A DNA stretch of 64,000 nt from Bufo bufo (GCF_905171765.1 NC_053395.1:184902156-184966155), one strand, 5' to 3'; shown: positions 45,476-55,405, numbered from the stretch's first letter. Made by a program: numbers and translations. The notes: generated by a model not told the origin, from the letters alone.

Positions 45476-46879
45476 TTTTATGGTCGGTGCTCTCCTGTAG
45501 GTCACAGCAGGTTTTTTTGGGAGGTATTTTTCAAGGTATGGGTCACTTTTTAAAATATGCCAATGTTTGGACAGGATGTCTTGGACGGCCCTATTTGAGG
45601 TATTATATTGTGTTATCAAATTAAGGTGTTTGGGGTATTTTTCTGTTCTTGTGTTATTTTCTTCTTTTTTGGTGTTTTTCAGGCACTCTATTTGTGTTGT
45701 TTTTTTGCTCTTTTGGTAGGCATTCTTTATAATTTCTTTCGGGTAGCCTTTATCTATGAATCTTTTCTGGATGATTTTTGCCTGTTGGATAAAATCGATG
45801 TCCTCTGTGCAATTTTGTCTTATCCGCTTATATTGGCTGTAAGGGATGTTGTGGAGCCATTTTTTATGATGGAAACTCTTGTAGTGGATGTAGCTGTTGG
45901 TGTCTACTTGTTTGAAATACGTTTTAGTTGTCAGGATATTGTTTTTGGTAGTGATGGAGATGTCTAAAAAGTCTATTGTGTTTTTGTTGTAGTTAGGCGT
46001 AAAGGTTATTCCCCAAGGTGTCTTATTTAGATTGTTGCAGAAATTTTGTGCGGATTCTTCGTCTCCTTCCCAGATAATGAAAATATCGTCGATATATCTT
46101 TTATAATATACAATGTGTTTGAGTGTTACTGTATTCCTGTATATATGTGTGTCCTCGAATTGGCCCATGAAGATATTAGCGAAGGACGGTGCTACCTTCG
46201 TACCCATCGCGGTACCCCGGCATTGGTGATATGTAGTCTTATTGTAAATGAAAAAATTATTTTCCAAGACAAAACGTAGACTGTCTAATAAAAATTGGAT
46301 TTGTGGTGATTTTAAAGTCCTATCGTTTCTCAGGGTGGTTTCCACACATTTGATACCTAGTTCGTGTTCGATATTAGAATATAATGCCGTTACGTCCATG
46401 GTCAATAGGGCATATGTGTCTTTCCATTTTATTTTTTCTATTTCTTGAATGAGCTGCCTGGAGTCATGCAAGTAGCTGGTTAGATTGCGAACGTACGGTT
46501 GGAGGAAAAGATCAAGGTAGTGAGATATATTGCTTGTGGATGAGTTTGTATTTGACACTATTGGTCTTCCTGGTGGTTTCACTGGGTTTTTGTGTATTTT
46601 TGGTAGATGGTAGAAATATGGGTTGGAGGGAGCTTTAGGGATAAGGAAATTTTTTTCTTTTTTATTTATGTACTGTTGATCATGGGCATGTTTTACTAGA
46701 TTTTTTAGTCTTTTAATGATGTCTGGGAATGGGTTATCTTTTATTACACGGTAGTATTCGGTGTTGCTCAGGATATTCTGTGATTCTGCTTCGTAATCTT
46801 CTATATTTTGAATTACTATGCCCCCCCCCTTGTCAGCCGGCCTTATTATTATGCTCTCATTATTTTTTAGGGTTTTCAT
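44972..46879 (-). CDS. Penelope-like reverse transcriptase with GIY-YIG endonuclease (ORF2)
   Basis: 635 codons from the first Met, intact. The N-terminal part holds IIIRPADKGGGIVIQN and LPKIHKNPVKPPGRPIVS. The RT core shows LLTMDVTALYSNI, GTAMGTKVAPSFANIFMG and the catalytic YYKRYIDDIFIIW box. Next come a basic linker and a CGTKRCLCC cysteine motif. The GIY-YIG domain reads YVIYLIECKCGLQYVGRTTQ, followed by its conserved Arg-rich helix. The enzyme copies element RNA onto nicked target DNA. The same frame stays open upstream to about 47620 without a Met, adding sequence such as IPTVKIFNLSSYQTTKQ and overlapping ORF1. The true N-terminus is therefore probably upstream and made by frameshifting or another route. 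Confidence 0.93.
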   Translation of the reverse strand: MKTLKNNESIIIRPADKGGGIVIQNIEDYEAESQNILSNTEYYRVIKDNPFPDIIKRLKNLVKHAHDQQYINKKEKNFLIPKAPSNPYFYHLPKIHKNPVKPPGRPIVSNTNSSTSNISHYLDLFLQPYVRNLTSYLHDSRQLIQEIEKIKWKDTYALLTMDVTALYSNIEHELGIKCVETTLRNDRTLKSPQIQFLLDSLRFVLENNFFIYNKTTYHQCRGTAMGTKVAPSFANIFMGQFEDTHIYRNTVTLKHIVYYKRYIDDIFIIWEGDEESAQNFCNNLNKTPWGITFTPNYNKNTIDFLDISITTKNNILTTKTYFKQVDTNSYIHYKSFHHKKWLHNIPYSQYKRIRQNCTEDIDFIQQAKIIQKRFIDKGYPKEIIKNAYQKSKKTTQIECLKNTKKEENNTRTEKYPKHLNLITQYNTSNRAVQDILSKHWHILKSDPYLEKYLPKKPAVTYRRAPTIKNTLAPSKKNTKKPIETKKEPVGSFKCGTKRCLCCNTITHNNKSFSSTKNGATFSIKHHLNCKSSYVIYLIECKCGLQYVGRTTQELHCRLNQHRHNIQKLCPKHSISRHCATTPEKSKHTFKITPIDFIPDNPYNRFSSLQRREIYWIYQLDTLTPYGLNEISETIL

Positions 46880-47310
46880 AGCGCGTGTCTCACAGTGTGT
46901 TAGGTTTCCGCTAGTGGGGGGTCTTTTTTGTTCCTTTTTTTGTGGGATTTTTTTCAGTTCTGCTGTTACTAGGTCAAAGAAGGTAGGTATGAAATGACCT
47001 TCTCTGTGTACCGGAAAAAAACCTGATTTTGGATGTACTTCCTGATGTTTATATGTATCTATCTCTTCTACTTCTGCAGGTGTAATATTTTCAGTTTTTT
47101 TGCGGTTTTCTTGTTCGAAAAATCTTTTTACGGTCAGGTTTTTTCTAAATTTCTGGATGTCTAAATATAATTGGAAGGGGTCTATGTTATGAAGTGGGCA
47201 AAAGGATAATCCTTTTTGTAGCAGACTATCTTCTTGTTTCGTGGTTTGGTAGGATGAGAGATTAAAGATTTTTACTGTTGGTATCTCATTTCTGTCTCTT
47301 TTTTTATTTT

Positions 47311-48933
47311 TTATGTGGGTTTTATTTTTCTGGTGTTGTCCTCCCCTGCAGCCTCGGGTTCGAATTTTCTCTTTCCGGGAGTGGGCTTGAAGAATTCCGT
47401 TATCTGTGGGGTGACTGTCTGGTTGGAATGTTTTTTGAGGATGGTGTCCTTGTGAATAGTCGGTTCTGTATATCTGACTTGCGGGGGTCTGGCACGATCT
47501 AAAAAAGGAACCAGGGCCGATGTGCCTACCGCAGTGTTGTCTATGATAATAAGCGGTGTGATGTCTATCTGATCTTCTGTGATAGAGGTTTGGTGAGTTG
47601 TAAAGATGGACAAGTTTATGCTAGTGTCTTGGGTAGGGATCCCCGGAGGTTGAGTGCTGTCCTTTATTTTGCTGTATATGCCAGATGCATGGTTCTCCTT
47701 GTGTTCTGTATTCGGAGGACTGAGTGATATCAGGGGTGTCGATGTGACTGTCTCCTGTTCTCTTCTCATTGTGTTTTTCTTTTTGTAGTCTAAATAATTA
47801 GTTTTTAGGGTTCTGAATCTTTCTAGAAACTCATCTGTGGTCGTGTCTAAATCTTTCTTTGTGGGACAATGGGGACTGTGTTCTATGTTGTCAGTCATCT
47901 TTGGGCTGTATACATACGGTGATTCTAAAATATCTTTTGTTGTTTGAGTGTTCTTCTTTGGTGTGGTTGTGGAGAGCATTGTATGTGATTGTATTGGTAG
48001 CAAAGGTATGCTATTTTCGGGTTGAGAGGTGTGGGTTTCTTTCTTATTTTGTACTGCTGTGTAAGCTGTATTTTTTGTCTTTTCTGATTCTTGCAAAGTT
48101 GTTATGGGAATGTATGTTGGTCTGAGATCTTTACGTCTTGTGCTGTTATATGATGTGGCGCTATTGTGGACTTGTGGTTTTGTGGTGTCTTTGGAAAAGG
48201 GTCTCTTGTGTGTTTGATTAGTAAAAAAGCGTGTTCTAACCTCCTGATGACTATTTTTCTTATGTTCGTGGTTCGGCTTAAGTCTGTGATCGTGTGCTGT
48301 ACTGTCTGTGGTATGTTGGATTGGAATGGTGCTTGCAGGGTTTTGGTATGTGTTGTTTTTCCGTTGTTGTTGTGGTCTATAATTGCCTTGTTGTTTGTCT
48401 GTTCTATCTCTTTGTAGTTTGTTTGCTTTGGTAGCTACAATGTTTTGTTCATTTTGGTAGATTCTATTGCTTATGTTATGGTTCATTGTTGCGTAGTCTG
48501 GGTGGTCAGAAAAAACTTGTAGTTCCCTCATGGTTGTCTCTATGTTATCTATGTGTTTTTTTATACAGATTTCTCTTTTATGTGATATAATTCTCATTAG
48601 GCCTGCTGCGCATTGATCAAGATAGTCATTCCATTCGTATATGAAGGCCTGATCATCTGGAAATGTGGGGGCAATGCTTATTCTAAGTCCGCGTGGGGCT
48701 ATATTTTCTTGTGAATAAATCTGTAGGAAACTAACGTCCAAAGCATGGAAGAGTTCACTTTTTAGGTTATCTTCTAATGTGTGAAACAAGGTGCACATAG
48801 TTTTTGTCTCTTCTGTGGTATAACTTGCCGTAATGTTGTCATCTATTGGCGTAGTTTGCTCTGCGGTCTGTTTCGCTGTAAATCTTGATATTAGCGATTT
48901 CCTTTGTTGGGTTCTTTGTGAGAAGTATTCCAT
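47311..48933 (-). CDS. Penelope-like element ORF1, unknown function
   Basis: 540 codons, intact, starting MEYFSQRTQQRKSLISRFTA. I do not recognise a domain. It is rich in Thr, Asn, Gln, Lys and His and looks largely disordered, with a more ordered N-terminal 170 residues (MCTLFHTLEDNLKSELFHAL, FPDDQAFIYEWNDYLDQCAA). The C-terminal end is EFFKPTPGKRKFEPEAAG and a basic tail. It lies directly upstream of ORF2 on the same strand, overlapping its open frame by about 300 bp in the -1 frame. A nucleic-acid-binding or assembly role by analogy with LINE ORF1 is possible but unproven. Confidence 0.8.
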   Translation of the reverse strand: MEYFSQRTQQRKSLISRFTAKQTAEQTTPIDDNITASYTTEETKTMCTLFHTLEDNLKSELFHALDVSFLQIYSQENIAPRGLRISIAPTFPDDQAFIYEWNDYLDQCAAGLMRIISHKREICIKKHIDNIETTMRELQVFSDHPDYATMNHNISNRIYQNEQNIVATKANKLQRDRTDKQQGNYRPQQQRKNNTYQNPASTIPIQHTTDSTAHDHRLKPNHEHKKNSHQEVRTRFFTNQTHKRPFSKDTTKPQVHNSATSYNSTRRKDLRPTYIPITTLQESEKTKNTAYTAVQNKKETHTSQPENSIPLLPIQSHTMLSTTTPKKNTQTTKDILESPYVYSPKMTDNIEHSPHCPTKKDLDTTTDEFLERFRTLKTNYLDYKKKNTMRREQETVTSTPLISLSPPNTEHKENHASGIYSKIKDSTQPPGIPTQDTSINLSIFTTHQTSITEDQIDITPLIIIDNTAVGTSALVPFLDRARPPQVRYTEPTIHKDTILKKHSNQTVTPQITEFFKPTPGKRKFEPEAAGEDNTRKIKPT

Positions 48934-49319
48934 TTTCTTTTTCTTTTTCTTTTTTTGGGGGTGTTGTTTGTTGAAGGTGCTGGTTCACTTTTCACACTGG
49001 TGGCTGCAGGTCCTCCTCAGGGTGTTCGGACTTGGGATGTCCTCCGGGGTCCGTGTGTTCCCACCGGGCTCCGGATGCGGTATATAGAAGGAAAAAGAAA
49101 GAGAGGAGGCAGCGCCTCCTGTGTGGAACCTTACAGCACAGTGTATAGGCACAAAAAAGCTACTGATTATGCTTACCAGAAGGGGTTGTGAAAGGTCACA
49201 ACGCCTCCGAAATGCTTGTCTGGATTTATCCGTCCAGTTTACGGAGAAGAGAAGACTGCGTCTGCTGCCCCTGGTCTGTATCCCTTGCCGTGGTTGCGGT
49301 TGTCAGGATAAATTGTATG

Positions 49320-51281
49320 CAGAGAAGTAAAGATAAAATCGGACCATTCTCGGTGGCGCTGGTGCAGTAAGGACTCGGTGCTCAGAAGGTACCAATAAAG
49401 GTAATCTTTTTATTAATAGTAAAGTAAGTCTACGCGTTTCGGGGGCAAAACATCCCCCTTCCTCAGGACAATAAATCTTATTACATTAAAAACACAATGT
49501 TTCCAGTTGTTTTTATCTACTTCGTTTGGGCGCAATGTGTGCAGATCACATGGGTGGAGAGAGGGGGCTGGGGGCGTGAGTGTTTTCCCTGTTGCTAGGA
49601 TACCAGACACTCCCCCAGTGTTCAGTGGCCAATCATATTGTTTTTCAGGTTGGCTTGTGACGTCCTGTGGGCGTGGTATGGGCGGTGATTATGCTCGTTT
49701 GTGCAGTGTCTGTATGGCCTTATTCTGGGGGCGGCATCTGGGTGACGCAGCAGGGGAACGCCCCTCTATGATGTCAGTGGGCCGGTATTGCAGTGCGGCA
49801 TATCTATCACATGCGGGGAGGAGTAATGCTCGGCTGACGTATTTGTCTCCAGCCTATCGCTGGTGTGAGTGGGCCGGTCGTTGGATGATGTCGTGGCTCC
49901 TAGGTCCTAGGTTGGTCTTTATTGGATCATGCTATAGCAGGCCAAGCCCATTTGATGACCTCAGTGGGTTGGTCTTTCAAAATGGTATCTGGATGCTATC
50001 GGGGGCGGTATTTGCATGCGGTCATGTGATTCTTTGTCCGCCCACATAGTCAGGTGACTGCTGTGTGCTCCTACATCCACTGTCATCAGGTCTTTATCGG
50101 ATCATGCTGTAGCAGGCCAAGCCCAGTTTGTGACCTCAGTGGGCTGGTCTTTGTGATGTGGTATCTGGATGCTATCAGGGGCGGTTTTTGTGTGCGGTCA
50201 TGTGATTTTTTGTGTCCGCCCACATAATCAGGTGACTGCTATATGTTCCTGCATCCACTGTCATCGGAGGTAAACAGAGAATTTTTGTATACATATGAAT
50301 ATATATATAGATAAATAGATAAATCAATAATTAAATACATAGAAAAAAGTTAAAAAGGGGATTGAATTACTAGACAATTAACTAAAAGAGGCTAATGTAA
50401 AAAGACTTAAAAGGCTGATGTATGCATACTTATACCCACAGAAAACAACCTGAGTGTATGTGGGAAAGCGCAAACATTTACACTCAGCAGCATTGTAAAA
50501 AGGATTTTTCTAAAAACATTCATATGGATCGGTTAGGATCCGTATGTGTATAGATGCATACACACCCATTCGCATGGTGTACATATATATCTATATGCCC
50601 ACACGTACATATACACACACATACACACACATATATAAGGATGGGAGCCTAGTGTGATGGTGTTTCCTCCCTGTATAGTCATCTCTATCTCCTTAATATG
50701 ATAATATTATTGTTGTTTTGGTTTTAACAGCGTGTGGATACTTGGTACTATTTCTTTTGGGTCACAAAATGTTTTGGGGATTATAGAATGGTCTCACTTA
50801 TCTCATTCAGACCGTATGGGGTCAGTGTATCTAATTGGTAGATCCAGTAGATCTCTCTCCTCTGGAGGCTGCTGAACCTATTGTAAGGGTTATCTGGGAT
50901 GAAGTCTATGGGTGTGATTTTGAATGTATGTTTGCTTTTTTCTGGTGTTGTGGCGCAGTGTCGTGAGATGCTGTGTTTGGGGCAGAGTTTCTGTATGTTG
51001 TGTCTGTGTTGGTTAAGTCTACAATGTAATTCTTGTGTTGTTCTCCCCACATATTGAAGTCCACATTTGCATTCTATGAGGTATATGACATAGCTACTTT
51101 TACAGTTTAGGTGATGTTTTATGGAGAAGGTGGCCCCATTTTTTGTTGAGCTGAAGCTCTTATTGTTGTGTGTGATTGTGTTACAGCAGAGGCACCGTTT
51201 TGTCCCACATTTGAAACTGCCTACTGGCTCTTTTTTAGTTTCTATTGGTTTTTTTGTATTCTTTTTGCTGGGGGCTAGGGT
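49320..51281 (-). repeat. Pseudo-LTR, 5' copy
   Basis: Direct repeat of 43511-45475. In transcription order it begins inside ORF2 (the residual frame 51050-50781 encodes the end of the GIY-YIG domain) and runs through the 3' UTR before the 5' leader of the full element. It carries the same hammerhead motif (49421-49473). Confidence 0.92.
49421..49473 (-). ncRNA. Hammerhead-like motif in 5' pseudo-LTR
   Basis: Identical to the motif at 43612-43664: CTGAGGA at 49466-49460, GAAA at 49440-49437, palindromic acgcgt. A ribozyme in each pseudo-LTR could release a 5.8-kb unit from the transcript. Confidence 0.72.
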
Positions 51282-51291
51282 ATTCCCTGTT
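51282..51291. repeat. Target-site duplication (second copy)
   Basis: attccctgtt, identical to 43501-43510. Confidence 0.88.
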
Positions 51292-52190
51292 CATACGTTT
51301 AAGGGTTTTGGATCTATTACACCCTCTTCGCGGTGGTGGAATTTGCTTGAATACTTGGAATTTAAGTTGCGCTATGGTATGTTTGGCTTCATGGAAATGT
51401 GAAGGAATTGGCAGAAGTAAGTTCTGCTGTCTTATGGTTGATTTTTGTTGGCAAATGTTTTCTCTGACTTTTTGCAAGGTCTCCCCCACATACACTAGGC
51501 CACAAGGGCATTTGATTAGGTAAACTACGTAGTCGGAGTCACATGTGAAAAAGCCTTGAATCTCTATCGGTTTACCAGTGTGTGGATGGAAGATAGTAGG
51601 GCCTTTGCGTATATTTAGACACTGAAAACAATGAAGACACGGAAAAGTGCCCTTTCTTTAGTGTTTTTAGAAATACTTGTTTAGGTAGACAATTGGCTGA
51701 ACCTATATCCGCTCTCACCAATAAGTCACGTAGGTTTTTTGGCCTGCGGTTACAGGGTAGTATAGGGTTGCAGAATTCCTCAACTTGTGGATACGCCTTT
51801 TTCAAGAGAGGCCAGTGGCTCCGAATTATATTCAAGACCTTGTGTGCACTTGGATGGAATGTGTTGACAAAGGGAATACGTTTATTTGTAGATACGGGTT
51901 TGCGTGTTTTTTGTGGAGGTGGTTTGAGTATATGTACTGGATAACTACGTTCTCTAAACCGTTGTTGCATTTCTTCAATGCACCTGGGAGTGCTTTTTTT
52001 GTAGTAGGAGGATGAAAACTGGAAAAATTAAGTAAATTGTTCCTGTCGGTGGGTTTGCGATACAAGTCTGTAGTGAGTTTGCCTTGGGGATTTTTGATGA
52101 CCAGAGTGTCCAAAAAGTTGATAGAGAGTTCATCATGGTGTATAGTGAATTGTAACTCTGGATATATAGAATTCAGAATGGTATGAAAAG
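51292..52190 (-). pseudogene. Left-arm Penelope RT C-terminus and GIY-YIG remnant
   Basis: On the - strand, from 52190 downward: SSFHTILNSIYPELQFTIHH, then INFLDTLVIKNPQGKLTTDL (late RT), KALPGAL near 51990, NTFHPSAHKVLNIIRSHW near 51845, then SYVV-like GIY-YIG sequence with VYLIKCPCGLVYVGETLQKV near 51480-51540. There are stops or shifts near 51650 and 51970. The 5' part of the gene is missing. The rest of this arm continues at 43500-42179, beyond the inserted element. Confidence 0.85.
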
Positions 52191-52424
52191 ATGAACTCTC
52201 TATGAACTTTTTGGACACTCTGGTCATTAAAAATCCCCAAGGCAAACTAACTACAGACTTGTATCGCAAACCCACCGACAGGAACAATTTACTTCATTTT
52301 TCCAGTTTTCATCCTCCTACTACGAAAAAAGCACTCCCAGGTTCCCAATTAAAAAGAGTACAAACTATAGTTGAGGATCCGCGAATCAGAGCACAACGGT
52401 TTAGAGAACGTAGTTATCCAGCAC

Positions 52425-52732
52425 CAGGGGCGTAGCTAAAGGCTCATGGGCCCCGGTGCAAGAGTTCAGCTTGGGCCCCCCTTCTCTCAGTGCTTTGTGG
52501 CCAGGTGCAGGGGAGCACATACTTGGTACTGACTGAGGCAAAAATTGAAACGACTCCCCCATGCCAAATTCTTGATCTAACCCCTTCCCTCCAGCCAGAG
52601 GTGTAACTTGAACAGCATGCACTTTCTATAATACCAGTGTCTTCTTATGTGGCACCAGGGTCTTTGGGCCCCCTCAGGCTCCTGGGCCCGGTAGCGACTG
52701 CTACCTCTGCACCCCCTATAGCTACGCCCCTG
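52425..52732. mobile_element. hAT-like MITE
   Basis: 308 bp with perfect 14-bp ends caggggcgtagcta and complement. Perfect 8-bp duplication tccagcac at 52417-52424 and 52733-52740. Subterminal gggccccggtgcaag motifs relate it to the hAT-like element at 35867-37925. Inserted in the right arm of the Penelope composite. Non-coding. Confidence 0.93.
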
Positions 52733-52795
52733 TCCAGCACATATACTCAAACCACCTCCACAAAACACACGCAAACCTGTATCTACAAATACAGG

Positions 52796-52866
52796 CGTAT
52801 CCACAAGTTGAGGATTCTGCAACCCTATTAGTATAGGGTTGCAGAATCCTCAACTTGTTGATACTC
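52796..52866. repeat. Local palindrome at rearrangement point
   Basis: Arms of about 33 bp (gtatccacaagttgaggatt and onward) around a 3-bp centre. It marks the start of a roughly 195-bp segment (52837-53030) that is inverted relative to the rest of the right arm. Confidence 0.8.
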
Positions 52867-54389
52867 CTTTTTCAAGAGAGGCCAGTGGCTCCGAATGATA
52901 TTCAGGACCTTGTGTGCACTTGGATGGAACGTGTTGACAAAGGGATTACGTTTATTTGTAGATACGGGTTTGCGTGTGTTTTGTGGAGGTAGTTTCAGTA
53001 TATGTGCTGGATAACTCCGTTCTCTAAACGTAACGTAACCCTGTAACTGCAGGTCAAAAAACCTACGTGACTTATTGGTGAGAGCGGATATAGGTTCAGC
53101 CAATTGTATACCTAAACAGGTATTCCTAAAAACACAAAAGAAGGGCACTTTTCCGTGTCTTCATTGTTTTCAGTGTTCAAATATACGGAAAGGCCCTACT
53201 ATCTTCCATCCACACACTGGTAAACCGATAGAGATTCGAGGCTTTTTCACATGTGACTCCGACTATGTAGTTTACCTAATCAAATGCCCTTGTGGCCTAG
53301 TATATGTGGGGGAGACCTTGTAAAAAGTCAGAGAAAGAATTTGCCAACAAAAATCAACCATAAGACAGCAGAACTTATTTCTGCCAATTCCTTCACATTT
53401 CCATGAAGCCAAACATACCATAGCGCAACTTAAATTCCAAGTAATTGAGCAAATTCCACCACCACACAAAGGGGGTAATAGATCCAAAACCCTTAAACGG
53501 AGAGAGGCCTTTTGGATCCACACTTTACAAAGCCTTACTCCCAAGGGTATGAACAGGGAATATGAAATATAGATTTTCCTCTGACCCCCTTTTTTTGATT
53601 ACCATCTTGTCTGACTTCAGTTATACACAAAATAAAGAACAATACAGTCAATGGCAGGATGAGTGATTATCTGTGCAACCTTCATTTAACTTCAAGACAT
53701 CTCAAGTGATCTGTCATATTGTCAATTTAGATATTTTACTCTTATGGACATAAACAATTTATTTCTAATTCAATTACAGGCCCCTTGAACACAACTGGGA
53801 CCCGGTGCCGCATTTGGGTATCCTTTATAATTTTCTCTCCCCACTGTAATTATCTCATTTATCTGTACCTATTCCTTCCCTTGCTATTTTTTTCCATGTT
53901 TTCTCATTGTCTGCCCCTGTATCGCTATGCCCCTCCTCTTTGTTCCCTACTCTATAGTTATTTCCTGTCTATGGAACACATCTCTGGCCTCCATGCGCTC
54001 CAAATTGCTATCTACTACAGCTACGTCCCATACCAAAGCCAACTTCCTGTCACTGGAACGCACTTCCGGCCATTATGCACTTCAAATTTCGACCAACAGC
54101 CGGTCTTTGAAGCGCACGCCATTCAGCGCTCCCGATGGACATCCGACAGCACGCCCCTTATGGGAATAAACTATTTTTCTTATTAAAGAGGACCACAAGC
54201 CCTTACCTGTCACACCACTTTTCTCCAGGTACGAGACAGTGCCATTCACCCTTGGTGTACTGCTACATCGTTTCTATAACTTCCTAACTGGGGCACAGGT
54301 AAGTCCTTGTTAGTATAAATACAGCCTCCGTTGTTACCCCATTTAGTTTAATGGGTCCATTATGTTTTGTTACATACGATGATTATCAT

Positions 54390-54979
54390 TTATTATTATT
54401 ATTATTTATTATTAAAGCGCCATTCATTCCATAGCGCTGTACATATCCGGAGAATGGGGGATGCACGGGAGAAATGTTGGAGGCGATTGTGGGAAGAGGT
54501 GATAAGAGGAGAGAAGGAGGTCTTGTGAGGATCGGAGGTTGCGTGTGGGGATGTATCGGGAAAGTAGCTCAGAGATGTAGGGAGGGGACAGGTTGTGGAT
54601 GGCCTTGTATGTATTTGTTAGTATTTTGAACTGAATTTGCTCGGCAAAGGGGAGCCAGTGAAGGGATTGGCAGAGGAATAACAGGATGAGATGTGTATTA
54701 GTCGGGCAGCAGAGTTGAGGATAGATTGGAGGGGTGCGAGAGTGCTAGATGGAAAGCCACAGACGAGAATGTTGCAGTAGTCTAGACGGGAGATGATGAG
54801 GGCATGTACAAGCATTTTCGCAGATTCAAAGTTAAGGAAAGCGCGGATGCGGGAGATATTTTTGAGTTGGAGGCAGCAGGTGGTGGAAAGGGCTTGCATG
54901 TGCGGTCGGAAGGAGAGGGCAGAATCCAAGGTCACTTCAAAGCAGTGGACTTGGTTGACCCGGGAGATTGTGCATCTAG
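54390..54979 (-). mobile_element. 5'-truncated L2/CR1-like LINE fragment
   Basis: The - strand frame 54986-54618 encodes the end of a reverse transcriptase: TLDSALSFRPHMQALSTTCC, then KMLVHALIISRLDYCNILVC and PLQSILNSAARLIH, typical of L2/CR1-type LINEs. The 3' end is an (att)n microsatellite at 54390-54413. It is flanked by ttatcat at 54383-54389 and 54980-54986, and it is absent at the matching place in the left arm. Confidence 0.85.
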
Positions 54980-55359
54980 TTATCATGGGTCCATTTTACC
55001 AGCACCATTGATTATTATTGATTATCATCATTCTAACTATATACAACTATGTACAGTTATCATTCTATCTGTATATACACATTGACATCCTAACATGATG
55101 TATGATTGATACTTTTACATATTGGAATTTGCATCGGGTTGTGATGCAGCTTTATGATGAGGTTACAACTCAGACACAAATTGCGATAATGAATTCTGGA
55201 ACTTGGATTTATTATCTGCAACAAATCAGGAGAGATATTCCTATCGTTGATGTTTCAGTTTAATATGTGTGATTGAACCTTCTGTACCGCATCAGTCATT
55301 ACATTCATAGAATATTTTTATTTTTTACAAATGATGTTCATTTTATTATTTCTTTGTAC

Positions 55360-55405
55360 CTCAGTGTCTGATGAAGGCTTGTTAGCCGAAAACGTTCACA
55401 CACTG
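55360..55405 (+). ncRNA. Hammerhead-like motif in right Penelope arm
   Basis: CTGATGA at 55368-55374, stem II ggc-ttgtta-gcc, GAAA at 55388-55391, palindromic aacgtt, C at 55397, stem I gtgt (55364-55367) with acac (55398-55401). Counterpart of 42250-42292. Confidence 0.75.

Larger units (their letters stand above)
43511..51281 (-). mobile_element. Full-length Penelope-like element with GIY-YIG endonuclease
   Basis: About 7.77 kb on the - strand, flanked by a 10-bp duplication (attccctgtt). Its two ends are direct copies of 1965 bp (43511-45475 and 49320-51284), the pseudo-LTR arrangement typical of Penelope-like elements. By sampling I saw no differences between them. Between them, in transcription order, lie a 5' region, ORF1 (48933-47311) and ORF2 with reverse transcriptase and GIY-YIG domains (to 44972). 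The 5' pseudo-LTR begins inside a truncated copy of ORF2. This looks like a very recent insertion. Confidence 0.93.
52190..53560 (+). pseudogene. Right-arm Penelope RT C-terminus and GIY-YIG remnant
   Basis: On the + strand: NFLDTLVIKNPQGKLTTDLY at 52205-52265, then broken by a MITE and rearranged sequence. It resumes near 53060 with LVRADIGSANCIPKQVFLKT-like sequence, CLHCFQCSNI near 53155, and the GIY-YIG domain with DYVVYLIKCPCGLVYVGETL at 53261-53320 followed by a stop. The following helix region (QQKSTIRQQNLFLPIPSHFH) is still readable. The 52837-53030 piece is inverted relative to the rest of the arm. Confidence 0.85.

Noticed and set aside
49121..49235. Possible further hammerhead (ctgattatgc and gaaatgcttgtc) in the 5' leader of the Penelope element
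   Set aside because: The first box is CTGATTA, the distance to GAAA is about 65 bases and no stem II fits. Not convincing.
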